In this document: piece after piece, positions 17,976 through 26,839 of the stretch
How the letters are laid out: every line of letters begins with the position of its first letter
Position numbering within the stretch: position 1 is the stretch's first letter
NCBI RefSeq assembly: GCF_008801835.1
Contig: NZ_VZOW01000008.1
Location: 62,001 to 126,000, forward strand
Origin: Cupriavidus pauculus
GTDB lineage: Bacteria; Pseudomonadota; Gammaproteobacteria; Burkholderiales; Burkholderiaceae
Direction of reading: 5' to 3'
Length of the DNA: 64,000 nt
Position numbers and translations under genes: made by a program
Notes under the pieces: generated by a model
The model's database searches: none
The model's input: only the letters and a program-made list of their open reading frames with translations
Told to the model about the DNA's origin: nothing

Positions 17976-19409
17976 ATGTTCACTCCTAGCGTGATTGCCG
18001 CAGTCGTGCTGACGTTCCACATCGTGGGCATGGTGGCGGCGCTGCACGCCGTGATGACGGTGCGCACCGCGCCCGGCGCCATCGCGTGGGCGGGATCGCT
18101 GGTGATGATGCCGTACTTCGCGCTGATCCCGTACCTGATCTTCGGCCGCAGCCGCTTCGAGGGCTACGTCAATGCGCGACGATTCAATAACGATCGCATG
18201 CGCGAGATCCGGCTCGGCATGGACGAACAGGGGCGCCAGGCGCTGCGCGCGAGCGTCGTGCATGCCCCGGCACAGGCGTGCATGCGCGCGCTGCCGCGGC
18301 TCACCGGCATCCCTTGCCTGAACAACAACGATGTGCGCCTGCTGATCAACGGCGAGGCCACGTTCGACGCGATCTTCGCCGCCATCGACGCTGCGCGCGA
18401 GCAGATCCTCGTACAGTTCTTCATCGTTCACGACGATACGCTCGGCCGCGAATTGCAGCGTCGGCTGTGTGAGCGCGCGCGCGCCGGCGTCAAGGTCCAT
18501 TTTTTGTACGACAGCATTGGTTGCCATGCGCTGGGCCGTGGCTATATCCGTGTCCTGCACGAGGCCGGCGTGCAGGCGCGTGCGTTCTCGACCCATCCGG
18601 GTTTCGTCAACCGCTTCCAGCTGAACTTTCGCAATCACCGCAAGCTGGTCGTGGTGGACGGAGCGCGCGCGTTCGTGGGCGGGCACAACGTCGGCAACGA
18701 ATATCTGGGTCGGCGCGCGCCGCTATCGCCGTGGCGCGACACCCATATCGAGATCCGCGGCGCAGCGGTACTCGATCTGCAGATGGCATTCGCCGAGGAC
18801 TGGTACTGGGCCGCGCGCGAGGTGCCTTACCTGATGATGCCGCCGCCGGGCCCGACCGGAAACATGGTGTGCCAGATCGTGCCGTCCGGGCCGGCCGACG
18901 CGCAGGAAACCTGCTCGCTGTTCTTTGTCGAGGCGATCCAGTCCGCCACCCGCCGCCTGTGGATCACGTCGCCGTATTTCGTGCCGGACGAAGCGGTCTC
19001 CGCCATGTTGCGGCTGGCCGTTCTGCGTGGTGTCGACGTGCGCATCCTGATCCCGTCGCGCCCCGATCATCTGGTGGTTTACGCGGCGTCGACCATCTAC
19101 GCGTACCAGGCGATTTGCGCTGGCGTGAAGGTGTATCGCTACGAGCCCGGGTTCCTGCATCAGAAGGTGATCCTGATCGACGACGAGGCGGCTGCGGTGG
19201 GCACCGCCAATCTCGACAACCGGTCGTTCCGGCTCAACTTCGAACTGATGGTGATGACCGCGCATCCGGCGTTTGCCGCCGACGTGGCGCGCATGCTCGA
19301 GGCCGATTTCGCCCAGGCCCGCCAGATCGGCCGCGACGACTTCCTCGATTCGCCCGCGCTGCTGCGCGTTGCGATGCACGTGGCCAAGCTGTTCGCGCCG
19401 ATTCTCTGA
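17976..19409 (+). CDS. cls: Cardiolipin synthase (ClsA type)
   Basis: Inner-membrane phospholipase-D-family enzyme, 477 residues, that joins phosphatidylglycerol molecules into cardiolipin. Two N-terminal helices (VIAAVVLTFHIVGMVAAL and AIAWAGSLVMMPYFALIPYL) precede two PLD domains. The HKD motifs are H221-R-K223-x4-D228 (NHRKLVVVDG, followed by GGHN) and H395-Q-K397-x4-D402 (HQKVILIDD, followed by GTANLDNRSF). The start at 17976 gives MFTPSVIAAV; eleven more residues upstream look uncoded. The motif and helix layout match ClsA. A second PLD gene with a different layout lies at 22492-24732. Confidence 0.9.
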   Translation: MFTPSVIAAVVLTFHIVGMVAALHAVMTVRTAPGAIAWAGSLVMMPYFALIPYLIFGRSRFEGYVNARRFNNDRMREIRLGMDEQGRQALRASVVHAPAQACMRALPRLTGIPCLNNNDVRLLINGEATFDAIFAAIDAAREQILVQFFIVHDDTLGRELQRRLCERARAGVKVHFLYDSIGCHALGRGYIRVLHEAGVQARAFSTHPGFVNRFQLNFRNHRKLVVVDGARAFVGGHNVGNEYLGRRAPLSPWRDTHIEIRGAAVLDLQMAFAEDWYWAAREVPYLMMPPPGPTGNMVCQIVPSGPADAQETCSLFFVEAIQSATRRLWITSPYFVPDEAVSAMLRLAVLRGVDVRILIPSRPDHLVVYAASTIYAYQAICAGVKVYRYEPGFLHQKVILIDDEAAAVGTANLDNRSFRLNFELMVMTAHPAFAADVARMLEADFAQARQIGRDDFLDSPALLRVAMHVAKLFAPIL

Positions 19410-19442
19410 CGGCGGCGGTGCCCGTCACGCGATGCGGCATTT

Positions 19443-19463
19443 GTGTACACTGTCTACTATTAT
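19443..19463 (+). promoter_or_regulatory. Candidate TetR operator and -10 element
   Basis: GTGTACAC (19443-19450) is a perfect 8-bp palindrome, followed by a good -10 element, TATTAT (19458-19463), 40 bp before the TetR gene start. A bound repressor here would cover the promoter, so autoregulation is plausible. Confidence 0.4.
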
Positions 19464-19502
19464 GCCAGGAAAATTGTGGACGACGTTCACATAGGAGCCG
19501 AC

Positions 19503-20150
19503 ATGACCCGCACGGTCGCCGCCACACCGCCTACGCGCACCACATACCGACACGGAGACCTGCGCCGCGCCTTGCTGGAAGCCGGTATCGATCTGGCCCG
19601 CGACGGCGGCCCGGACGCCATTGTGCTGCGCGAGGCCACGCGACGCGCCGGTGTGGTGCCCAATGCTGCGTATCGACACTTTGCCAGCCGCCAGGACCTG
19701 CTGCAGGCGGTGCGCGCGGCGGCGCTTTCGCGGCTGGCTCTGGCCATGGAGTCGGAACTGTCATCGATCCCCGGCGACGCCTCTCCCCAGGAGCGCGCGC
19801 GCGGCAGCCTGCGCGCGGTGGGCGCGGGATATCTGAAATTTGCCTTGGCCGAAACCGGACTGTTTCGCACGGCGTTCTCCACGCCGGACGAGGTGGAGGG
19901 CGACGTCGATCCGGCCAAGGCCGGTGACAGCGGCATGAACCCGTTCGAGTTGCTTGGCTCGGCACTGGATCTCTGGGTGGAGGCCGGGATGCTTCCGCCG
20001 GCGCGGCGGCCTGGCGCCGAATACATCGCGTGGTCCGCCGTGCACGGTCTGGCGATGCTGCTGATCGACGGGCCGCTGCGCGCGCACGCACGAGAACAGG
20101 CTTCGCTGCTTGGACAGCGCGTGATTGATATGGTGGAAAAGGGCCTGTAG
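19503..20150 (+). CDS. TetR-family transcriptional regulator
   Basis: A 215-residue repressor-type protein. The start at 19503 has TAGGAG seven bases upstream. The N-terminal HTH (about 15-60) reads YRHGDLRRALLEAGIDLARDGG, then IVLREATRRAGVVPNAAYRHFASRQDLL, a standard TetR helix-turn-helix. The C-terminal ligand domain (about 75-210) is of the WHG type seen in this subgroup, with GLFRTAFSTPDE. No transporter or enzyme is immediately adjacent on the same strand, so its target is not obvious apart from its own promoter. It is followed by the end of a candidate small RNA on the other strand. Confidence 0.85.
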   Translation: MTRTVAATPPTRTTYRHGDLRRALLEAGIDLARDGGPDAIVLREATRRAGVVPNAAYRHFASRQDLLQAVRAAALSRLALAMESELSSIPGDASPQERARGSLRAVGAGYLKFALAETGLFRTAFSTPDEVEGDVDPAKAGDSGMNPFELLGSALDLWVEAGMLPPARRPGAEYIAWSAVHGLAMLLIDGPLRAHAREQASLLGQRVIDMVEKGL

Positions 20151-20167
20151 CCGGCTCTGGCATGCCG

Positions 20168-20271
20168 AAAAAAAAGATGCCACGGGCGGGGATCCACGTG
20201 GCATCGGAAGAATGAGTATCAGGGAGGGGTATCCCCCGAAACTCGGTTGGGTCACCCATATTGCATGGGTG
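20168..20271 (-). ncRNA. Candidate small RNA of about 100 nt
   Basis: Read on the minus strand, this gap has a complete small-RNA layout. A -35 TTTAGA (20301-20306), 17-bp spacer and -10 TACACT (20278-20283) place the start near 20271. A 5' hairpin, CACCCAT/ATGGGTG (20253-20271), begins there. The middle holds a GGGG-TAT-CCCC stem-loop and the pyrimidine stretch TCATTCTTCC. The end is a perfect 9-bp stem (20176-20184 with 20197-20205) running into eight T residues (20168-20175), a textbook terminator with no protein gene on that strand to serve. C/U-rich segments could pair with ribosome-binding sites. No known RNA family was recognised. Confidence 0.6.
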
Positions 20272-20404
20272 GCTCGCAGTGTAATTAGACGATTCTGATT
20301 TCTAAATCGGATTACCCTTAATTCAGGAGCGTTTCTGTACGTACGATGTCCAAGCACGGAAGGTCGTCGTCATGACCTCGGCAAAGACACGCGGGAGACA
20401 AATC

Positions 20405-20881
20405 ATGGGTGGCATTCGTGGCCGGATGACGGGCCTGCTGGGCGCAAGCGTGCTGGCACTGGGCGGCTGCGTGGCATATCCCGGCTACGACGTCGCATCC
20501 GGCTATGGATATGGATATGGCTACGACAGCGCCAGCTATGCCGGCACGTTATCGAGCGGCTACTATCCGGCCACATCGTATGGCTACGCATATGGATATC
20601 CCTATGGCTACGGCTACCCATATGGCTATCCCTACGGATATTCGCCATGGCCGGTGTATGGCGGTGTGTGGATCGGCTCCGGCTACTACGGGTATCGCGG
20701 CGGCTATCGCGGTTACTACGGCTATCGCGGATACCACGGCTACTACGGATACCACGGTTATGGCGGATACCACGGCTACGGCGGTTACGGCGGGTACCGT
20801 GGATATGGCGGCGCTTACGGTGGCTACCGCGGCGGCGGCCGCGGAGGAGGGGGTGGGCGTGGCGGCGGAGGGCATCACTAG
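20405..20881 (+). CDS. Gly/Tyr-rich lipoprotein
   Basis: A 158-residue exported protein. The N-terminus MGGIRGRMTGLLGASVLALGGC is a lipoprotein signal with C22 as the lipidated cysteine (lipobox LGGC). The mature chain is almost entirely Gly and Tyr. It is first in GYGYGY and GYPYGY runs, then GYHGYGGYHGYGGYRGY with Arg and His, and ends in a Gly/Arg/His tail. Such sequence is probably disordered or self-associating and could bind metal or phenolic polymers. The start at 20405 has GGGAGA nearby; ATG 20372 would add eleven residues ahead of the signal. I do not know a function. The DNA repeats are likely to expand and contract. Confidence 0.75.
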   Translation: MGGIRGRMTGLLGASVLALGGCVAYPGYDVASGYGYGYGYDSASYAGTLSSGYYPATSYGYAYGYPYGYGYPYGYPYGYSPWPVYGGVWIGSGYYGYRGGYRGYYGYRGYHGYYGYHGYGGYHGYGGYGGYRGYGGAYGGYRGGGRGGGGGRGGGGHH

Positions 20882-20984
20882 GTGCGTGCCCGTGCAGCGC
20901 CCGGCGTCATTGCCTGACGTGCCGCACCTCACCCAAGGCGACACCGCCATCGTCACCACCTCTACATCGGTGCAGTGAGCGACG

Positions 20985-21404
20985 TTACGGCAACTGACGC
21001 AACTGCCCGATCACCGACATCAGTCGGCCGTGCGCCACGGTCACTGCCGTTTCGTCCTGCAGCGCTTCCTGGTAGCGCTTGCGAAACGTCTGGTCGCCGC
21101 GCTCGCTGAACAATTTCTGCGTAGCGCCTGCCACGGCCCGGCAAGTCTCGTCGTGGTGTTCGTCGCCATCGAGTTCTTCATCGATTTCGATGATCAGGCG
21201 CGACAGCGGATCGAGCCAGCGGAAGAATGATTCTTCCGTGACGAGCTGCACAAATTGCCCTGCGGGAATCGGGCCGTGCAGTCTTTCATACTGGCCACGG
21301 TCATAACCGATAACTTCCTTGTGTACTTCGAGCAGTGCCGCGCGCAGGGCTCGTAACCCCGAGCGGCGGGTTTCCTGGATAGCAAGGAACTGTTCGCTGG
21401 GCAT
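20985..21404 (-). CDS. Conserved-looking hypothetical protein
   Basis: A 139-residue, soluble, acidic, helix-rich protein beginning MPSEQFLAIQETRRSGLRAL. It has no signal peptide, membrane segment or motif that I recognise. The central part (VTEESFFRWLDPLSRLIIEIDEELDGDEHHDETCR) has a compact Glu/Asp/His-rich stretch that might bind metal. The ATG at 21404 has GGAG six bases upstream; ATG 21410 and 21428 are other options. It stands alone between the Gly/Tyr lipoprotein and the EEP-hydrolase gene. Function unknown. Confidence 0.65.
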   Translation of the reverse strand: MPSEQFLAIQETRRSGLRALRAALLEVHKEVIGYDRGQYERLHGPIPAGQFVQLVTEESFFRWLDPLSRLIIEIDEELDGDEHHDETCRAVAGATQKLFSERGDQTFRKRYQEALQDETAVTVAHGRLMSVIGQLRQLP

Positions 21405-21751
21405 GCCCATCTCCACTTTCCTGTTCATGGGCAGGCAGTATGACTTGGCCCTTCGCGGCGTCCTCCCGAGGTCGCCCTTCGCCTGCCCGTTGTTGTTGGG
21501 GCACACGCGTGCATGCGCGATCGCTTGCACGGTGCGAATCCAGTATAGGCAGGCGCCATGCTGCGATCTAGCGTTGGGCTCTAGCGAAATACCCGTATTG
21601 CGGCCCTGCGGCAAAGCATGCGGGCCAAGCCATGCGCGCGTGCGCAGGCGGTGCGCGTTGCGGTGCAACGATGCTTCTGCGTGGTCAGACCGTTGATTGG
21701 CGCACCAGATATCGCTTGCAGACTTGCGGATGCCGCAGTGTGCCGCGCGCA
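21405..21751. other. Intergenic region without a recognisable gene
   Basis: A gap of 347 bp between two minus-strand genes. Open frames here are short, lack ribosome sites and resemble nothing. It presumably holds the promoter of the hypothetical gene to its left. Confidence 0.4.
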
Positions 21752-22495
21752 CTATCGTGATGTCAGCCGCATCTGCGCCACCAGAGGCAGGTGATCTGAC
21801 GCCAGCCGAGCCAACGCGCTGCGGTGGCTTGAAACGCCCAGCAGATGCGCACGCGGGGACGTCCAGATGCGGTCGAGCGCGAGCAGCGGGTAGCGCGACG
21901 GAAACGTCGCAACGTGAGGCGTGCGTTCGAAATATGCGTGCAGCCAGCGCAGCGGACGGCCCCACAGGAACCATTCGTTGACGTCGCCGAGCAGGATGGT
22001 CGGTTGCGCGGGTGCTTCGGCCAGCGCAGTCAGCAGCCTGCGCACTTGCCAGCGGCGCTCGCTGGGCCGCAGCCCCAGGTGCGTGGCAATGACGCGCAGC
22101 GCGAAGGTGCCGGATTCGATTGCCGTGCATTCGAGCCACGTGTCGATCGCGCCGCGCGGCTCGCGTCCCTTGACGCTGAGGTCGATATGCCGAACCTGCA
22201 TCGGCCGGTAACGCGACAACAGCGCGTTGCCGTAGTCGCCGTCGTCGCGCACGAGTGTCGGCCCCGGAATCGCATGAAGCCCGGTGCGTTGCGCAAGAAA
22301 GCGCAGCATGTCGAATCCCGTCGCGCGCGTTTCCACTTCCTGCAGCGCGATCAGGTCAGCGCGCAGTTCTGCAATCACGTCGCTGATGCGATTGGGAACG
22401 AAATGGCCGTCGGTGCCCACGCCGCCATGGATGTTGTAGCTGGCCACTGCGATATCGGCATGCAGCATGCGCGGATGCGCAGCCGGCGCATTCAC
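21752..22495 (-). CDS. Endonuclease/exonuclease/phosphatase-family hydrolase
   Basis: A 247-residue EEP-fold hydrolase, related to E. coli YbhP. Motifs in order: IAVASYNIHGG (metal-binding Asn), LIALQEVE (catalytic Glu), a middle His segment (RVIATHLGL), LLGDVNEW, and the terminal SDHLPLVAQ (Asp-His pair). Members cleave phosphodiesters of nucleic acids, lipids or other substrates. The start is GTG 22495, whose GTGA overlaps the TGA of the upstream phospholipase gene, so translation is coupled. In E. coli, ybhP also follows the cardiolipin synthase gene clsB, so a role in lipid metabolism is plausible but unproven. Confidence 0.82.
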   Translation of the reverse strand: MNAPAAHPRMLHADIAVASYNIHGGVGTDGHFVPNRISDVIAELRADLIALQEVETRATGFDMLRFLAQRTGLHAIPGPTLVRDDGDYGNALLSRYRPMQVRHIDLSVKGREPRGAIDTWLECTAIESGTFALRVIATHLGLRPSERRWQVRRLLTALAEAPAQPTILLGDVNEWFLWGRPLRWLHAYFERTPHVATFPSRYPLLALDRIWTSPRAHLLGVSSHRSALARLASDHLPLVAQMRLTSR

Positions 22496-24732
22496 CGGGC
22501 CCCCTTGCCAGACGGCGCGCCCTGGTAGTGCGAGTGGCGCGCGTCCGAGGCCTGGCCGCGCGCCGTACGAGCGTGCGCCGTCGATGCTTCGCGACGCTGG
22601 CGACGCCGCCGCAGGATCCACCAGACCGCCGCCGGAATCAGTAGCACCAGTGCCAACAGCGCGAATGTGCCTGCGCCAGGATTGCGCGCCACGGCCGCAA
22701 TGCGATCGACCAGCGACGCGGACAGGATGATGCCCGGCGACATCCCAATCGCGGTACCTAGCAGGCAGTCGCGCAGACGAATGCGCGACGCGCCCACCAC
22801 CAGATTGACCAGCGTGAATGGCGCGACGGGCACGAGCCGCAGCACGACCATCGCCAGCAGGCCGTGCTGGCTGACCTGCTGGCTCAGGCGGTTGAGACGG
22901 CGTCCGCCGAAGCGCTGCACCGCGTTACGGCCCAGCATGCGTCCGGCGCCATAGCCTGCCGCGGCGCTGGCGACGGTGCCGCCCAGCGCGATTGCCCCGC
23001 CATAGAGCGGCCCGAACACCACCACGGTGACAACGATCAGGACCGTCACCGGCAGCATCACCAACCCGCCAAGCACGTAGGCGCCCAACATGGCCAACGG
23101 TGCCAGCGGCATGTCGTCGACGCGCTCCACCAATGCCAGCAAATGCCGGAAATCGGCCCATTCGCGCAGTGGCGTATACCGCCAGGCAAACGCCACGCCC
23201 GCCAGCACCAGCAGGAAAGCCACCAGCATCGCCACGCGGCTGGCCACGCGCGGCCGTGCTTCGTGGCTGACGAACTCGGCCATGATCTGATCGGTGTCGA
23301 TGGGTTCCATCGGATCGAGCAGCGTGGCGTCGGGCAGTGCCGCATCGATGTCGGCCGGCACGGTCGGCGCGAACGGTTGCAGCGTGCGTCCTTCGGGGCG
23401 ATGCAGCGCCGCGAGCGTGTCGTTGAGACGCCCGTGCGCGGCCATTGCATCGGCCAGCGCATCGGACGTGACGGCCAGGTGCTCGCACAGCAGGCGGTCA
23501 CGCATCGCACGGATGCCGTGGGCAATGCGCGGATCGCCGTTCGACTCGATCGCGAGATTGCATTCGGTATCGAGCCCAAACGACCGGTTGCTCAGGTTGG
23601 CCGAGCCAATGGTCAGCAGGCGGTCGTCCACGGCCATCACCTTGCTATGGACGTTGACGCAGGCATCACCCAGCCCCGGTATATGCGGGCAATAAAGCTG
23701 GAATCGCTCGCGCGGATCGACGGCGCGCAGTTGCCGATACAGCCGCGCGCGCAGCACGCCCATGCTGGCCTCTTCGAGCCACCCGCTTTCCGTGCGGCGC
23801 GACACCAGCGCGATGTCCGGCGCGTCCGGTTCTTGCAGCCGCGCGGCGAAGGCATCGGCAATCAGGCCGGAGCTGAAGTACTGGTTTTCAAGATAGATGC
23901 CGTCCCGGGCGGCGGCGATCGCGTCGACGTACAACTCGCGGATTTCATCGATCGTAGGCGCATCGTCCCGCGCGGGAAACGTGCGGCTGATGGCTACATC
24001 GATATCGGTCAGGTCGGGCGCGACGGTATCGTCCCACAGGTTCGACGTGCCATGGATACGGCTGACATCGGGCACGCGCGGATGACGCCCCGTTGCATCG
24101 CGCCAGCGCTGTGCCGCCATCTCGCCCAGCGAAGCCGCGGCGGCGCCTTCCACCATGCACTGCACGTCGTGGAACGGCGCATAGGGCTTGCCGTCTGGAT
24201 CGACGCGACGCGGGTCGTCGGCCAGATGATGATGCGTGTCCCAGCGCCGAATGGTCAGGTCGAGTCCACCGACGAATGCCAGCCGATGGTCGATCACGAC
24301 CACTTTCTGATGATGCGAAGCGCCAGCCGGATGGTTGCCGTCGAGATGAAACGACAGACGCCGATGCGCTTGCCAATGCTGCTTGGCCGCGGGCAGGAAC
24401 TCGCGCTCGAATGCGAACACCATCGCAAAATCCCAGCTCAGCACGTAGATGCGCAGACCGCGCCGGCGCTTGCACAGCGCGTTGAGGAAGTCGCGCAGTT
24501 CCACCGGCAAGCCGTCGGCAGGGTCGTCGGCCGACAGGCGCATGCGGCTGTCGATATCCCAGCCAAGAATGAAAACGGTGTGTTCCGCATGCGCCAATGC
24601 GTGGCGCAGCGCGGAGAAATACGCGTCGGCATCAACCAGCATGGCAAGCCGCTGGCAAGGGTCGACGCGCCAGCAATTGTGGCCCGGACGCAATAGCGGG
24701 GTATCAGGGGGAATATCGGGTTGGGTCGACAT
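22492..24732 (-). CDS. Phospholipase D-like protein fused to a VTT (DedA/TMEM64) membrane domain
   Basis: A protein of about 746 residues from ATG 24732; a GTG at 24780 could add 16 more. The N-terminal part (about 20-450) has two PLD domains with HKD motifs (HHQKVVVIDHRLAFVGG and HSKVMAVDDRLLTIGSANLSNRS). The C-terminal part (about 500-730) is a VTT/SNARE-associated membrane domain with several helices (LVMLPVTVLIVVTVVVFGP and GRMLGRNAVQRFGG). Proteins of this kind resemble ClsB-type phosphatidyltransferases plus a lipid-scrambling module. This points to phospholipid synthesis or remodelling at the inner membrane. It is coupled to the EEP hydrolase gene. Confidence 0.82.
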   Translation of the reverse strand: MSTQPDIPPDTPLLRPGHNCWRVDPCQRLAMLVDADAYFSALRHALAHAEHTVFILGWDIDSRMRLSADDPADGLPVELRDFLNALCKRRRGLRIYVLSWDFAMVFAFEREFLPAAKQHWQAHRRLSFHLDGNHPAGASHHQKVVVIDHRLAFVGGLDLTIRRWDTHHHLADDPRRVDPDGKPYAPFHDVQCMVEGAAAASLGEMAAQRWRDATGRHPRVPDVSRIHGTSNLWDDTVAPDLTDIDVAISRTFPARDDAPTIDEIRELYVDAIAAARDGIYLENQYFSSGLIADAFAARLQEPDAPDIALVSRRTESGWLEEASMGVLRARLYRQLRAVDPRERFQLYCPHIPGLGDACVNVHSKVMAVDDRLLTIGSANLSNRSFGLDTECNLAIESNGDPRIAHGIRAMRDRLLCEHLAVTSDALADAMAAHGRLNDTLAALHRPEGRTLQPFAPTVPADIDAALPDATLLDPMEPIDTDQIMAEFVSHEARPRVASRVAMLVAFLLVLAGVAFAWRYTPLREWADFRHLLALVERVDDMPLAPLAMLGAYVLGGLVMLPVTVLIVVTVVVFGPLYGGAIALGGTVASAAAGYGAGRMLGRNAVQRFGGRRLNRLSQQVSQHGLLAMVVLRLVPVAPFTLVNLVVGASRIRLRDCLLGTAIGMSPGIILSASLVDRIAAVARNPGAGTFALLALVLLIPAAVWWILRRRRQRREASTAHARTARGQASDARHSHYQGAPSGKGAR

Positions 24733-24921
24733 GGCGAAAGGTTCGCTGCGCAAGTTTCGTACCGGTAGGCCCGATAACACGCAGGAAAGCGCCCTGGCCG
24801 CGCGCGCACGCCGCCAGCATGCGAGCGTCAGAGCCCCGGCGTCACGCTATTGCTGGCTGCGAACGCCACGACGCCGTGTGCGGCTTACTTTTCTTTGTAA
24901 AAGTTGCGCGTGTCAGCGGCG

Positions 24922-25686
24922 TCACGCCGATGCGCTGCGCCACGCGCCGGGCGGCATACCAAAGCGTCGCGAGAAGGCGCGAGTGAAGGTGGTCTGATCG
25001 GGATAGCCGACGCCAATGGCGATATCCGCCAGCGGCATGGTGCCTGCCATCAGCCACTGCACGGCCTGGTCCAGCCGCAGGCGCGTCTGGTAGCCATGCG
25101 GCGTGTCGCCGAAGGCCTGGCAGAAGAGGGTATGGAAGCGGCGTGCGCCCCAGCCGACGCGCGCCGCTAGCGCTTCCACGCGCAACGGTGTGCAGAGGTG
25201 CGCGCGCAGATAACTGTCGATCGCCGCCACCGGAAAGCGCGCCGCATCGTCCCGGTCATCGTCGAGACCGAGCATCGCGGATATCGCACCGGCCAACACG
25301 GCAGCATGTTGCCAGGCGTATTGCCGTGGGGCGACGGGCGCGCGCGGCGCGGTGGCCAGCCCGCGCACGCGCGAGGCGAACGCACCATCCATCGGCAGCA
25401 AGCGTGGCCGCGACATCAGCCGCGCGGGCAGCGCCACGGAGCTGGCGGGGAAATCGGCCACGAGCTGGAGGTTGTCGGTCAGTCCCGCACACAGGTGGTG
25501 GGCGCCGGCAGGGATCACCAGCCCGTGGCGGTCATCCACGCGGTATGCATGGCCGTCGATTTCCAGTTCGATTTCGCCATCGACGCCAAACAGCAACTGG
25601 TGATAGTCGTGCGCATGGCCGAACGGCCGCCGTGGATAGCGGCGCGGTTCCACCAAAGGGCAGGCGTGCTCAACGAGCTTGGGCAT
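24922..25686 (-). CDS. AraC-family transcriptional regulator
   Basis: A 254-residue regulator with an N-terminal cupin-like sensor (about 10-110, FGHAHDYHQLLFGVDGEIELEIDG) and a C-terminal AraC DNA-binding domain (about 155-250, ending VGYPDQTTFTRAFSRRFGMPPGAWR). The start at 25686 (MPKLVEHACP) overlaps the end of the EamA transporter gene by 17 bp, and both run the same way, so they probably form one unit. It may control the transporter, though no operator is evident. The longer in-frame reading upstream would duplicate EamA coding sequence. Confidence 0.82.
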   Translation of the reverse strand: MPKLVEHACPLVEPRRYPRRPFGHAHDYHQLLFGVDGEIELEIDGHAYRVDDRHGLVIPAGAHHLCAGLTDNLQLVADFPASSVALPARLMSRPRLLPMDGAFASRVRGLATAPRAPVAPRQYAWQHAAVLAGAISAMLGLDDDRDDAARFPVAAIDSYLRAHLCTPLRVEALAARVGWGARRFHTLFCQAFGDTPHGYQTRLRLDQAVQWLMAGTMPLADIAIGVGYPDQTTFTRAFSRRFGMPPGAWRSASA

Positions 25687-26578
25687 GACGCGGTTTCCCC
25701 GGGGTCTGGCACAGCCACACGCCAACGCCCGCCACACCCATACCCAGCCACTGGACCGGGCCGAGGCGATCGCCAAACAGCACCGCAGCTTGCACGGCTG
25801 CAAGGGGCGGCGCCAGGAACATCAGGGCCGCGGCATTGGCGGCCTGTCCGCGACGCACCAGTCCCAACAGCAGCCATGTGCCCGCGCCCGACAACACCAC
25901 GGCGGCCCACGCCAGCGCGAGCCATAGTGTCGGTCCGGTCTGCCAGCGCATTGCGGCCGGCCCGCCCGATGCAGCGACAACCACCGCCGCCACCAGCAGC
26001 GCGCCAGTGTTCTGCCATGCCGAACTGGCACGGATATCGGCCTTGGCAATCGAGGTTTTTTGCAGGAGCGTTCCCATGGTGATGGAAAGAATGGCAAGCA
26101 CGCCAATCGATACGATCCACGGCGATACCGCATGCGGCGCGCCGGCACGCATTGCGGGCAAGACTACCAGACCCACGCCGAGCGCGCCGAGCGCCAGCCC
26201 GCGCCACGTGCGTGCCGACGGCTGTTCCTTGAGCAGCGGGATCGCCAGCAGCGCGGTCAGCAACGGCTGCAGGGCGCCCAGCAGCGCCATGATCGACGGC
26301 GACAGTCCATGCGCCACCGCGCCATAGCCGGCACACAGGTAGACGCCCTGCATCAGTGCGCCGGCCAGCAGATGGCGCGGCACCTGATGCAGCGCGGGCC
26401 ACGCGGCACGACTCGCCAGCGCCACCACGGCAAACATCGTCGCGGCCAGCGCAAACCGCGCCAGCAAGAACAGGCTGGTGTCGGCAACCGGCACCACGGC
26501 CTTGCCGACGATAAAGCCGGTGGACCAGATCAGCACGAAAGCCATGGCTGGCAGCCAGGCGGGAACAGGGCGGGGCAT
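25670..26578 (-). CDS. EamA/DMT-family metabolite exporter
   Basis: Inner-membrane protein of 302 residues with ten predicted helices in two EamA repeats, typical of drug/metabolite transporters. Examples are MAFVLIWSTGFIVGKAVVPV at the start and LGPVQWLGMGVAGVGVWL at the end. I use ATG 26578 (MPRPVPAW); a TTG at 26596 would add six residues without a better ribosome site. The substrate is unknown. It is overlapped by the AraC regulator gene and is likely co-expressed with it. Confidence 0.85.
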   Translation of the reverse strand: MPRPVPAWLPAMAFVLIWSTGFIVGKAVVPVADTSLFLLARFALAATMFAVVALASRAAWPALHQVPRHLLAGALMQGVYLCAGYGAVAHGLSPSIMALLGALQPLLTALLAIPLLKEQPSARTWRGLALGALGVGLVVLPAMRAGAPHAVSPWIVSIGVLAILSITMGTLLQKTSIAKADIRASSAWQNTGALLVAAVVVAASGGPAAMRWQTGPTLWLALAWAAVVLSGAGTWLLLGLVRRGQAANAAALMFLAPPLAAVQAAVLFGDRLGPVQWLGMGVAGVGVWLCQTPGKPRHAQAR

Positions 26579-26839
26579 TGGTGGACGAGACAGCAATAGG
26601 GCGGGTGTGGGCGATCGGAAAATAACGTAGGCCGTGCCGCATCAGGCGTTTTGGCGGCATTCTCCATGAGACTAACGCGGCGCGGCAAGCGCCGTCTTGG
26701 CGTTTTCTGCACTGTGTGGACTGCGCGTGGGCTGCGACATCCTGGGCGCCGCGCATGCCTGCCGGCCTTTCGCATTGCGCGGCGATGGATCCGGTTTGCG
26801 GTAAGGTTCGGGCCATTGCACCACCCAATATCGAAAGCC

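Noticed and set aside
20446..20881. CRISPR array or DNA repeat with spacers
   Set aside because: The repeats are in frame Gly/Tyr codons of an exported lipoprotein, without regular spacers.
22864..24696. 610-codon plus-strand frame opposite the PLD-VTT gene
   Set aside because: The minus-strand frame has HKD motifs and membrane helices; the plus frame is compositionally odd and without domains.
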